From assembly GCF_937146585.1 (NCBI RefSeq), contig NZ_CAKZRO010000046.1, positions 1 to 41,915 of the forward strand: DNA of 41,915 nt. The letters are read 5' to 3'. The DNA comes from an uncultured Halorubrum sp. GTDB taxonomy: Archaea; Halobacteriota; Halobacteria; Halobacteriales; Haloferacaceae. Position 1 is the first letter of the stretch. Each line of letters starts with the position of its first letter. This document shows, piece after piece, positions 18,077-25,588 of this stretch. Under the pieces are notes generated by a model. That model was not told the DNA's origin, did not search any database, and was given only the letters and a program-made list of their open reading frames with translations. Both the position numbers and the translations under genes were made by a program.

Positions 18077-18600
18077 CAGGCGGTCACGTCCGCGTTGAGC
18101 TCGTCGCGCAGCTCCGCGATGCGCTGGTCCATCGCCTCGCGGAGCCGGTCGTTGTCCATCGCCTCCAGCGGCGAGCCGCACTCGGGGCACTCGAAGCCGA
18201 AGTCCATCGCCTCGCCGAACTCGAAGCGGATGGAACACACCTCACAGAGGTAGAACTCGTGGGTGCGCTCGTACTCCTCGCGTTCCTCTAAGGCGTCGAG
18301 CAGCCGGTACATCTCCTCCTGGAGGTTCTCCGGGATGTTGTCGTAGTGGAACGTCCACAGGTACGTGAGCCACCCGGAGTCCTCGTCGCGGACGCGGCGG
18401 TACGTCGCCAGGTCGTTCTCGTACAGGATGAACAGCGCGCGCCGCACGTCGTTGAGCTCCAAGCCGAGTTCCTCGGCCAGCTCCTCGTCGGTGACCTCGC
18501 CGTCGGGCGGCGCGGCCGCGACCGGCATCCCCGTCGGCCCCACCAGCTCGTGGAGGTACTTCTGGATGACGGGGTCGTTCAGTAGATCCTCAAAAGCCAT
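18076..18600 (-). CDS. tfe: Transcription initiation factor E, alpha subunit
   Basis: TFE helps archaeal RNA polymerase melt promoter DNA together with TBP and TFB. The 174-residue protein has an N-terminal winged helix (about 1-90; NDVRRALFILYENDLATYRR) that contacts the polymerase clamp and non-template strand. A helical linker follows, then a zinc ribbon with Cys119, Cys122, Cys138 and Cys141. A Pro/Ala/Asp insertion at 24-36 lengthens the first domain relative to other archaea. A TATA-like ggttaaaac (18625-18633) lies 25-33 bases upstream. It leads a small operon with DUF2110 and probably DUF5803. Confidence 0.97.
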   Translation of the reverse strand: MAFEDLLNDPVIQKYLHELVGPTGMPVAAAPPDGEVTDEELAEELGLELNDVRRALFILYENDLATYRRVRDEDSGWLTYLWTFHYDNIPENLQEEMYRLLDALEEREEYERTHEFYLCEVCSIRFEFGEAMDFGFECPECGSPLEAMDNDRLREAMDQRIAELRDELNADVTA

Positions 18601-18624
18601 TACGGGAATCTGGTGGTGGAATCG

Positions 18625-18633
18625 GGTTAAAAC
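18625..18633 (-). promoter_or_regulatory. TATA-like box of tfe
   Basis: Reverse complement of ggttaaaac, 25-33 bases before the tfe ATG. Single promoter for the tfe-DUF2110 unit as far as I can see. Confidence 0.5.
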
Positions 18634-18749
18634 CTCCGAAAGGCGCGGTCGCGACGCGTTCCGTTCGGCCGAAAACCGGGGCCGGACCCACCCGCGATCG
18701 ATCCGCGGGTCCGGCAGAGCTTTACGCGCCGTGGCTCACACTCGCCCGT

Positions 18750-19715
18750 ATGACTGACTCGGTCGACGGCCGGGGGCGGCGCGGGCTCGGCGCCCTCGCG
18801 CTCCTCGCGGTCCCGGCGGTGCTGGCGGCGGTACCGCTGGTCCCGCTCGCCGCGCTGTTCGGTCCCGGCGGGCTCGGGCTCGTCCCGCTCGGCGCGCCGG
18901 GCGGATTCCTCGCCGCCCTGGTCGTCGGCCCCGCGCTCTCCGCGCTGCTCGGGCCCGCGCTCGTCGAGCGACGGATCGAGCGGCTCCCGGACGCCGACTT
19001 GGACGACCGCCGCGCCGACTTCGTCGCCGACCGCGTCGAGACGCTCGCGGCCGAGGTCGGCGTCGATCCGCCGGCGGTCACCGCGGTCCGCGTCGACGCC
19101 GCGAACGTCGCCGTCGCGGACGGCTACCGCGGCTCGCGGCTGGTGGTGTCGACGCGGCTGCTCTCGCTGCCGAAGGCCGACCGCGACGCCGCCCTGCGGC
19201 ACGCGCTCGTCAGGCTCCGGTCGCGGCAGGCGCTGCTCGCGACCGCGACGCTCCCGGCGCTGGCGGCCGTCGAGACGGCGGCGCTGCTCGCGACTCTGCT
19301 CGTGGGACGCCGCGGGGACCGCACCGCCGCCGACCGCCGCGTCAACCGGATCCACGGGTACGAGCCGGACCGCGAGCGCGTCCCGTCGTGGGCGTACGCG
19401 GCCGCCGGCGTCCTGCTCTGGGCGGTGCTCCTGCCGGCGTGGGTCCCCGCGACGGTCGGAGACCGGCTCGGCGTGGCCGGGGGGCGCCGCGCCGCGGACG
19501 CCGTGGTCGCGCGCGCCGGGACCGAGCAGCGGACGGGGCTCGGGAACGCGGTCGCGTTCGCCAGCGACGCCGCCGGTGCCGGCGACTGGCCGCCGCTCCT
19601 CGACCGGCTCTCGCTCGTCTCGATGGCCGACGCCGAGACGGGTCGGGTCCGGGGGACGAGCCGCCAAGAGGCGCGGACGCGGCTCGCGCGGCTCCGCTCG
19701 AAGCGGACGCTGTAG
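18750..19715 (+). CDS. M48 (HtpX-like) membrane protein with destroyed zinc site
   Basis: This 321-residue protein has the layout of HtpX-type M48 metallopeptidases: two N-terminal membrane segments (about 12-36 and 50-70), a domain starting VETLAAEVGV, the substrate-edge strand (SRLVVSTRLL), then the active-site helix. That helix reads HALVRLRSRQ at 151-160, where active enzymes have HExxH: the Glu and second His are Ala and Arg. The third ligand region (GGRRAADAV) also lacks the expected Glu. So it is probably a pseudo-protease, perhaps a scaffold or regulator. Two more hydrophobic segments follow. A TATA-like gctttacgc sits 23-31 bases upstream. Confidence 0.82.
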   Translation: MTDSVDGRGRRGLGALALLAVPAVLAAVPLVPLAALFGPGGLGLVPLGAPGGFLAALVVGPALSALLGPALVERRIERLPDADLDDRRADFVADRVETLAAEVGVDPPAVTAVRVDAANVAVADGYRGSRLVVSTRLLSLPKADRDAALRHALVRLRSRQALLATATLPALAAVETAALLATLLVGRRGDRTAADRRVNRIHGYEPDRERVPSWAYAAAGVLLWAVLLPAWVPATVGDRLGVAGGRRAADAVVARAGTEQRTGLGNAVAFASDAAGAGDWPPLLDRLSLVSMADAETGRVRGTSRQEARTRLARLRSKRTL

Positions 19716-19759
19716 GGCAGCGGTCCGGACGACGAGCGGTCCGGACGACGCCGTCCCGG

Positions 19760-21292
19760 TCAGGGCCGCGCCGGGACCTCCAGTCGGATCACCGTCCCGT
19801 CCTCGCCCGTCTCGATGTCGAACTCGCCGCCCGCCTTCGCGACGACCCAGTACATGAGCCAGATGCCGAGGCGGTCCGCGTGCGTCAGCGAGGTCTCGCC
19901 CGCCTCCAGGACCTGCGTCTCGTGGTCCGGGATCCCGGGGCCGTCGTCCGCGACCTCGATCGCGATCCACCCCTGCGGGCGGCGCTCGACGCTGACCTCG
20001 ACCGACGGCGTCGCGGCGTCGTTGTGCTTCACCGCGTTCTCGGCCGCCTCGGAGACGGCGACGGGCAGGCCGACGGCCGTCGTCTCGATCGGCCCGTCGC
20101 CGGGCAGCGACAGGGTCACCGCCGCGTCCGGGTAGCGGCTGCGGAGCCGGTCTCTGAGCTCGACCAGCTCGTCGCGGAGGTCCATCGGGGCGTCGAGCCC
20201 GGGCGCGGAGACCGTCTCGTCGACGGTCTGGACGGCGCCCGCGATCCCCGTGAGGTCCGCTGCCGTCTCGGCGATGACGTCCAGCGACTGCCGCCGCGAC
20301 TCCTCGTCGGGGTCGTCGCGGAGGAGGTCCGCGTACCCCTCGATGAGGTTCATCTTGTTCCGGAGGTTGTGGTTGAGCACTCGGGCCATCACCTCCAGCC
20401 GCCGCTCGCGGATCTTCCGTTCGGTGATGTCCGACTGGAACCCGACGTAGCCCGTCACCTCGCCCGCCGCGTCGCGCAGCGGCGCGATGGAGAGCCGGTT
20501 CCAGAACTTCTGGCCGTTCGCCCGGTAGTTGAGGATGTCGACCTCGACCGGTCGGTCCTCGTCGAGCGCCCGCCGTATCCTCGCCCGGGACTCGTCGCCC
20601 GTGTCCGCCCCTTGGAGGAACCGGCAGTCCTCGCCGAGCGCCTCGTCGCCGTAGCCGGTCAGCTCCTCGAACTTCTCGTTGTGGTATATCAGGGGGTTGT
20701 CGTCGCCGTCGCCCGCCCGCGCGAGAGTGATCCCCACCGGCGCCTCGTCCATCGCCTGCTCCTTGCGCCGCAGGTCCGCGACGGTCCGCCGGAACCGGAG
20801 CGACGTCCGCCGCCGCTCGACCAGGTTCGAGACGCGCGTCACGAGCGCCCGGCGTCCGACCGGGAGTTCGATGACGTCGTCGACGCGCTCCCACGCGGCG
20901 TGGCCGAGATCGGCCCGCGACCCCTCGCTCACCAGCAGCACGAACGGGAGGAACGCGGGGTCGGCGCGCTCGCGTCGGGCGTCGACCGCGTCCGCGGCGG
21001 CCTCGAAGGCCCCGGCGTCGAGGAGACAGCAGTCGAACTCGTCCGTCAGCGCGTCCGGCGACTCGGCCGTCCGGACCGCGTACCGCTCGGACAGCGCCTC
21101 GGACAGGAGCCCGCGGTCGCGGTCGGCGTCCATCAGCAGGAGGACCGTCGCGCGGTCGCGGTCGGGCGCTCGGTCGACGGGAGAGGCGGTGTCGTCGCGC
21201 GCGGCGCGGTCCGCGGACGCGTCCCCGTCGGAACGGCCCGCGGCCTCGTCGCCGTCGCCCGCCCCGGACCCCGGGTCCGACTTCGAGCCCAT
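19760..21292 (-). CDS. LOV-domain sensor histidine kinase with degenerate receiver
   Basis: This soluble 510-residue kinase has four parts. Residues 1-46 are a charged linker. Residues 48-160 are receiver-like with Asp92 at the phosphoacceptor place but Leu143 where the conserved Lys should be. Residues 178-292 are a PAS domain of LOV type: GEDCRFLQG carries Cys223, which forms the flavin adduct in LOV photoreceptors, and flavin contacts Asn255, Asn265 and Gln286 are present. Residues 300-510 are the kinase, with His308 (RVLNHNLRNKMN), an N-box (ENAVKHN) and a DDGPGIP G-box. It should be a blue-light sensor. It is divergent from the KaiC-like gene, with only 72 bases between starts. Confidence 0.93.
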   Translation of the reverse strand: MGSKSDPGSGAGDGDEAAGRSDGDASADRAARDDTASPVDRAPDRDRATVLLLMDADRDRGLLSEALSERYAVRTAESPDALTDEFDCCLLDAGAFEAAADAVDARRERADPAFLPFVLLVSEGSRADLGHAAWERVDDVIELPVGRRALVTRVSNLVERRRTSLRFRRTVADLRRKEQAMDEAPVGITLARAGDGDDNPLIYHNEKFEELTGYGDEALGEDCRFLQGADTGDESRARIRRALDEDRPVEVDILNYRANGQKFWNRLSIAPLRDAAGEVTGYVGFQSDITERKIRERRLEVMARVLNHNLRNKMNLIEGYADLLRDDPDEESRRQSLDVIAETAADLTGIAGAVQTVDETVSAPGLDAPMDLRDELVELRDRLRSRYPDAAVTLSLPGDGPIETTAVGLPVAVSEAAENAVKHNDAATPSVEVSVERRPQGWIAIEVADDGPGIPDHETQVLEAGETSLTHADRLGIWLMYWVVAKAGGEFDIETGEDGTVIRLEVPARP

Positions 21293-21364
21293 CTACCGTA
21301 GGTGAGGCGGGGAGACACTAAGAACTACCCCATATATATCACGGCCGGGTCCGAGTATCACGGT
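21293..21364. promoter_or_regulatory. Shared divergent promoter of the LOV kinase and KaiC-like gene
   Basis: The 72 bases between the two ATGs hold a strong plus-strand TATA box (atatatat, 21332-21339; 26-33 bases before the KaiC-like ATG). A weaker minus-strand element (gttcttagtg, 21317-21326) lies 25-34 bases before the kinase ATG. The two boxes are only a few bases apart, so polymerase assembly on the two sides may compete. Confidence 0.6.
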
Positions 21365-22843
21365 ATGACACCGTCGCTATCCGAGCGGGCGTCGACCGGC
21401 GTCGCCGGCCTCGACGAGGTGCTGTCTGGGGGACTCGTTCCGACGCGGAGCTACATGGTCCGCGGCCAGGCTGGAAGCGGGAAGACGATCCTGGGGTTCC
21501 ACTTCCTCCAGCAGGGCGTCGACGAGGGGGAGACGGCCCTGTTCGTCAACCTCGAAGAGGACCTCCGCGACCTGAAGGCCAACGCGGCCGCGCTGGGGTT
21601 CGACGCGGACGCGATCGAGTTCCTCGACCTGAGCCCGGGCGCGGACGCCTTCGTCGAGGACGAGTCGTACGAGGTGTTCGCGCCCTCGGAGGTCGAGCGA
21701 GAGCCGCTGACCGAGCGGATCGTCGAGGGCGTGACGGCGGTCGACCCCGACCGGGTGGTGGTCGACCCGCTGACGCAGCTCCGGTTCCTCCTCTCGGACG
21801 ACTACCAGTTCCGCAAGCAGGTGGTCGGATTCATGCGGTTCCTGAAAGACAGGGGGGCGACCGTGCTGTTCACCGTCCAGAACACGCGGTCGCTCCCGAC
21901 AGACGACCTCGAGTTCATCACGGACGGGACGGTCCGGCTCGACGCGGGGGCGTACGGCAAGACGGTCAGCGTCCCCAAGTTTCGGGGGTCGTCGACGCAG
22001 AGCGGGGACCACGCCTACCGGATCACCGACGCGGGAATGGAGGTGTTTCCCGCGCTCCAGCCCGGCACGCGGGACGAGGAGCTGGCGTTCGAGCAGGTCT
22101 CGTCGGGGATCCCCGAGGTCGACGAGCTGCTCCACGGCGGGATCGAGCGCGGCACCGTCACCATCGTGAGCGGCCCGACCGGCGTGGGGAAGACGACGCT
22201 CAGCACCCAGTTCATGAAGGAGGCCGCGGGCCGCGGGGAACGCTCCGTGATCTACCTGTTCGAGGAGAACCGGGAGACGTTCCTCGCCCGGTCGCGCGCG
22301 GTCAACATCCCCGTCGACGAGATGCTGGCGAAGGGGACGCTTCAGGTGACGGAGGTGGAGGCGTTAGAGCGGTCGCCACAGGAGTTCGCCCGCATGGTCC
22401 GCGACGAGGTCGAGGAGGAGGGGGCCGACATCGTCATGATCGACGGTATCTCCGGGTATCGGTTGACCCTGCGCGGCGAGAAAGAGCAGATGCTCCAGCA
22501 GATGCACGCGCTCGGTCGCTACCTCAAGAACGCGGGCGTCACCGGCCTCTTCATCGACGAGACGCGGAACGTCACCGGGGAGTTCCGCGCGACGATGGAG
22601 AACATCAGCTACCTCGCCGACAACATCCTCTTTCTCCGGCACTTGGAGGTCGACGGCGAGCTTCGCAAGGCGATCGGCGTGTTGAAAAAGCGGACGAGCG
22701 ACTTCGAGCGGACGATCCGCGAGTTCAAGATCACGGAACACGGGATCAGCGTCGGCGAGCCGATGTCCGGCCTCCGCGGCATCCTGAGCGGGACGCCGGA
22801 GGTCGTCGAGCGAGACGCGGAGCGCGGCGACGCGGGCGAGTAG
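21365..22843 (+). CDS. KaiC-like two-domain RecA-family ATPase
   Basis: This 492-residue protein has two tandem KaiC domains. The first has Walker A GQAGSGKT (34-41), catalytic Glu64-Glu65 and Walker B near 129-135. The second has Walker A GPTGVGKT (270-277), Glu300-Glu301 and a VMIDGISGY Walker B. I start at the ATG at 21365, which lies at leaderless distance from the TATA box; the frame extends 21 codons further upstream. Haloarchaeal KaiC-like proteins (Haloferax cirA-D) have been reported as light/dark responsive; none with a full KaiA/KaiB partner set is seen here. The divergent LOV kinase suggests an input. Target is unknown. Confidence 0.93.
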   Translation: MTPSLSERASTGVAGLDEVLSGGLVPTRSYMVRGQAGSGKTILGFHFLQQGVDEGETALFVNLEEDLRDLKANAAALGFDADAIEFLDLSPGADAFVEDESYEVFAPSEVEREPLTERIVEGVTAVDPDRVVVDPLTQLRFLLSDDYQFRKQVVGFMRFLKDRGATVLFTVQNTRSLPTDDLEFITDGTVRLDAGAYGKTVSVPKFRGSSTQSGDHAYRITDAGMEVFPALQPGTRDEELAFEQVSSGIPEVDELLHGGIERGTVTIVSGPTGVGKTTLSTQFMKEAAGRGERSVIYLFEENRETFLARSRAVNIPVDEMLAKGTLQVTEVEALERSPQEFARMVRDEVEEEGADIVMIDGISGYRLTLRGEKEQMLQQMHALGRYLKNAGVTGLFIDETRNVTGEFRATMENISYLADNILFLRHLEVDGELRKAIGVLKKRTSDFERTIREFKITEHGISVGEPMSGLRGILSGTPEVVERDAERGDAGE

Positions 22844-22849
22844 CCGCGG

Positions 22850-23500
22850 TCAGTCGCGGCGCTCGGACGCTCGGTCGTTCCCGGGGCTGTCGTCCCCGGC
22901 GCTGTCGTCCCCGGCGCTGTCGTTTTCGGTCCCCGCGTCGACCACCGTCTTTCCGGTCGCCTCCGGGACGACGCGCCGGTCCGCGTCCGCCCACTCCCGG
23001 TCCAGCTCCGCCCCGTCGAACAGGCGGTCGAGGAAGACGGCGAGCCCCGCGACCTCCGAGTGCGGCTGGTTCGTCACGCCCACGTTGAAGTCGGCGCGCT
23101 CGTACAGCGCCCACGGCACCTTCTCGCCGCCGACCACGACGAGGAGGTCGCGCGGCGGCGACGCCTCCCCGAGCACGTCCGGCTCGTCGAGGCCGACCGC
23201 CTCGCGGACCGCTCCCTCCACGTCTTGGACGCGCTCGCCGTACATCGTGAGGTGGACGACGACCCCCTCGAACTCCCGGACGATCGCCTTCTGGTCCTCG
23301 CGCAGTTCGACCGCGAACGGCCCGCCGAACCGGCCCGTGATGTCCCGGACCGTCTCGGCGGACTGGCCGGCGTTGTCGGGGAAGATCACCCGGTCGGCCC
23401 CGAGCGCCCGCGCCGTGAGCCCGACGTGCGTCGTCATGCGGTCGTCGCGCCCCGGCCGATGGCCGTACCGGAGGACGACGACCTCGCGCGCATCGTTCAT
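22850..23500 (-). CDS. tRNA (cytidine-56-2'-O)-methyltransferase Trm56
   Basis: This SPOUT-class enzyme methylates the 2'-OH of C56 in the T-loop of archaeal tRNAs using S-adenosylmethionine. The 216-residue protein starts MNDAREVVVLRYGHRPGRDD, a conserved family N-terminus, and has the trefoil-knot cofactor region at about 118-160 (LLVVVGGEKVPWALYE, GVTNQPHSEVAGLAVFLD). The last 30 residues are an added acidic tail made by a 15-base tandem repeat (DSAGD units). I use the ATG at 23500; the frame continues much further upstream without family similarity. Confident. Confidence 0.93.
   Translation of the reverse strand: MNDAREVVVLRYGHRPGRDDRMTTHVGLTARALGADRVIFPDNAGQSAETVRDITGRFGGPFAVELREDQKAIVREFEGVVVHLTMYGERVQDVEGAVREAVGLDEPDVLGEASPPRDLLVVVGGEKVPWALYERADFNVGVTNQPHSEVAGLAVFLDRLFDGAELDREWADADRRVVPEATGKTVVDAGTENDSAGDDSAGDDSPGNDRASERRD
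22881..22922. repeat. 15-base tandem repeat in the 3' end of trm56
   Basis: About 2.7 copies of a unit close to cggcgctgtcgtccc. On the coding strand they give repeated acidic DSAGD units in the C-terminal tail. The frame is kept, so copy-number change would only lengthen or shorten the tail. Confidence 0.75.
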
Positions 23501-23680
23501 GCCACGGGCTGGGAGGCCGACCCGGGTGTCGCTTTCGATGCGAGCGCCCCGCGGTCGACCCCTCGGGTCCGCGCCGGAGTCGCCAAGTTGATCCGCAGAC
23601 GTGGATCGAACTGATCCGAAACCGGGCGAGGTAACCACGTAACTGAAAGCTTCATGTGGGAGGCGGTCGCGGTGTGACGC

Positions 23681-24748
23681 ATGACGAGCGTCAAGGAGTT
23701 CCGCGTCGACGAGCCGGCGACCGCCGACGGACTCGGTCGGGGGCGGTTCGTCTTCACGGACGCCTACTCGGTGTTCGACTGGGGGCAGATGCCCGACGCC
23801 ATCCCGCGCAAGGGGGCGAGCCTCTGCGCGATGGGCGCGTTCAACTTCGAACTGCTGGATAACGCGGGCGTTCCGACCCACTACCGCGGGGTCGCGGACC
23901 CGGGCGCCGCCGCGGACGACGGGGCCGAGCCCGACCCCGTCCCGCTCGTCGAGGCGACTGCGCCGCCGACCGAGATGGCCATCGACCTGACGCAGGTCCC
24001 CGACCTGCCGTACGAGGGCACCCACGCAGGATACGACTACGACGCCTTCCACGCCGCGGGCGGGGAGAACTACCTCGTCCCGCTGGAGGTCGTCTTCCGC
24101 AACCGGGTCCCGGTCGGCTCCAGCCTGCGGAAGCGCGCGGAGCCCGCCGACCTCGGCCTCGACGACCTCGGCGGGTCCGACGGCGAGTGGCCCGACGAGC
24201 CGGTCGACCTCCCGGAGCCGGTCGTGGAGTTCTCGACGAAGTACGAACAGCAGGACCGCTACCTCGCCCGCGCCGAGGCGGACGCGATCGCGGGGGCCGC
24301 CGACGTCGACGCGCTCGAGGCCCTCGCGCGCGACGTGAACCGCGTCGTCACCGAGCGCGCCGAGGCGGCCGGGTTCGTCCACGAGGACGGCAAGATCGAG
24401 TGCCTCTACGCCGACGGCGAGCTCCGGGTCGCGGACGTCGTCGGCACCTTCGACGAGAACCGGTTCTCGTACGGCGGCCGCGGGATCTCGAAGGAGGTCG
24501 TCCGCCAGTGGTACAAGGCGAACGACCCCGGCTGGGTCGAGGCCGTGACCGAGGCGAAGGCCGCGGTCGCCGACCGCGACATCGACGACTGGCGCGAGCT
24601 CTGCGAGGCCGACCCCGACCCGCTCCCGCCGGCGGTCGTCGACGCGGTCTCGGCGCTGTACGCGGCCGGCACGAACGCGTACACCGACCGCGGGTGGTTC
24701 GACGTCCCCGACGTCGGGGCGGCGCTGGACGCGGTCGACGATCTATAA
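23681..24748 (+). CDS. purC: Phosphoribosylaminoimidazole-succinocarboxamide synthase (SAICAR synthetase)
   Basis: PurC joins aspartate to CAIR in purine synthesis. The 355-residue protein has the family start ([28 protein letters not shown]) and central signature [20 protein letters not shown] near 190-205. An EDGKIECLY segment near 232 corresponds to the second family signature. Haloarchaeal PurC is longer than the about 240-residue bacterial enzyme; acidic inserts (such as 74-84 and 162-180) account for this. It starts 180 bases from the divergent trm56 gene. A TATA-like segment lies about 30 bases before the ATG. Confidence 0.93.
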   Translation: MTSVKEFRVDEPATADGLGRGRFVFTDAYSVFDWGQMPDAIPRKGASLCAMGAFNFELLDNAGVPTHYRGVADPGAAADDGAEPDPVPLVEATAPPTEMAIDLTQVPDLPYEGTHAGYDYDAFHAAGGENYLVPLEVVFRNRVPVGSSLRKRAEPADLGLDDLGGSDGEWPDEPVDLPEPVVEFSTKYEQQDRYLARAEADAIAGAADVDALEALARDVNRVVTERAEAAGFVHEDGKIECLYADGELRVADVVGTFDENRFSYGGRGISKEVVRQWYKANDPGWVEAVTEAKAAVADRDIDDWRELCEADPDPLPPAVVDAVSALYAAGTNAYTDRGWFDVPDVGAALDAVDDL

Positions 24749-24841
24749 GACGCTCCCGAGAACAGGGGGGCGACCCTCGAACCCTCACGATCGAAGACAC
24801 GCGAGGGAACCTCTTTACCGCCGACGCGCGTGGGTTCGCGC

Positions 24842-25546
24842 ATGTCCACCGACGCCGACTTCGGGGAGCAGCTGGAGACCCGGACCGTCGCGTACCTCGA
24901 CCGGATCGACGACTGCGTCGCCCTCCTCCCGCGGGCGCTCGACGAGTACGCGAGCGGGGGCGCGTACGACGAGACGGTCGACGAGATAGCCGCCGTCGAG
25001 AGCGAGTGCGACGAGCTCGTCCGCGGGCTCACGGCGCTCATCACCGACGCCGGACCCGACGACATCGGCCTGCTGAACACGCGGATCAACTTCAACGAGT
25101 CCGCGCTGCTCGACTTCTACAACGAGCTCGACGTGGTCGCGAACCACACCGAGCGGATCGTCCAGGAGGTGGCGATGATGCGCCCCGACGCGGGCGTCGA
25201 ACCGTTCGCCGACATGCGGGAGATGGCGACGCGGATCGCCGAGATGACCGCGGTCCTCGGCGACGTGGTCGAGGGGTTCGTCAGGGGGCTCGCGCGCGCC
25301 GACGCCACCGAGACGCTCGCCGCGGGGATCGAGTCGATCCGCGCGCTCGAGAGCGAGTGCGACGACCTCCGCAACGACGCCATCGCGACCGCGTTCGCCG
25401 ACGACGCGGTCGACCAGCCGCTCGTCTACCGCGAGCTCGCGATCCTGCTGGACGAGCTCGCGAACACGATCGAGGACCTCACCGACCGGATCGTCGTGAT
25501 CGCGAGCAAGGAGCCGGGGATCGTCACGGACGCGGACGGGGAGTAG
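24842..25546 (+). CDS. DUF47 (PhoU-like) family protein
   Basis: This 234-residue all-helical cytoplasmic protein matches DUF47, related to PhoU. Its ends are typical: LLPRALDEYASGGAYDETVD with ESECDELVRGL near the N-terminus, and LANTIEDLTDRIVVIASKEPG at the C-terminus. The paired E-x-x-x-D motifs of the PhoU fold (AAVESECDEL, ALESECDDL) probably bind metal. DUF47 genes often sit beside Pit phosphate transporters; no transporter is adjacent here, so phosphate control is only a family-level guess. A TATA-like cctctttacc lies 24-33 bases before the ATG at 24842; an in-frame GTG 12 bases upstream is less likely. Confidence 0.9.
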   Translation: MSTDADFGEQLETRTVAYLDRIDDCVALLPRALDEYASGGAYDETVDEIAAVESECDELVRGLTALITDAGPDDIGLLNTRINFNESALLDFYNELDVVANHTERIVQEVAMMRPDAGVEPFADMREMATRIAEMTAVLGDVVEGFVRGLARADATETLAAGIESIRALESECDDLRNDAIATAFADDAVDQPLVYRELAILLDELANTIEDLTDRIVVIASKEPGIVTDADGE

Positions 25547-25588
25547 CCGAGCCGGCTCTCGACTCGCCGTCGCGTCGCCACCTTCGCC

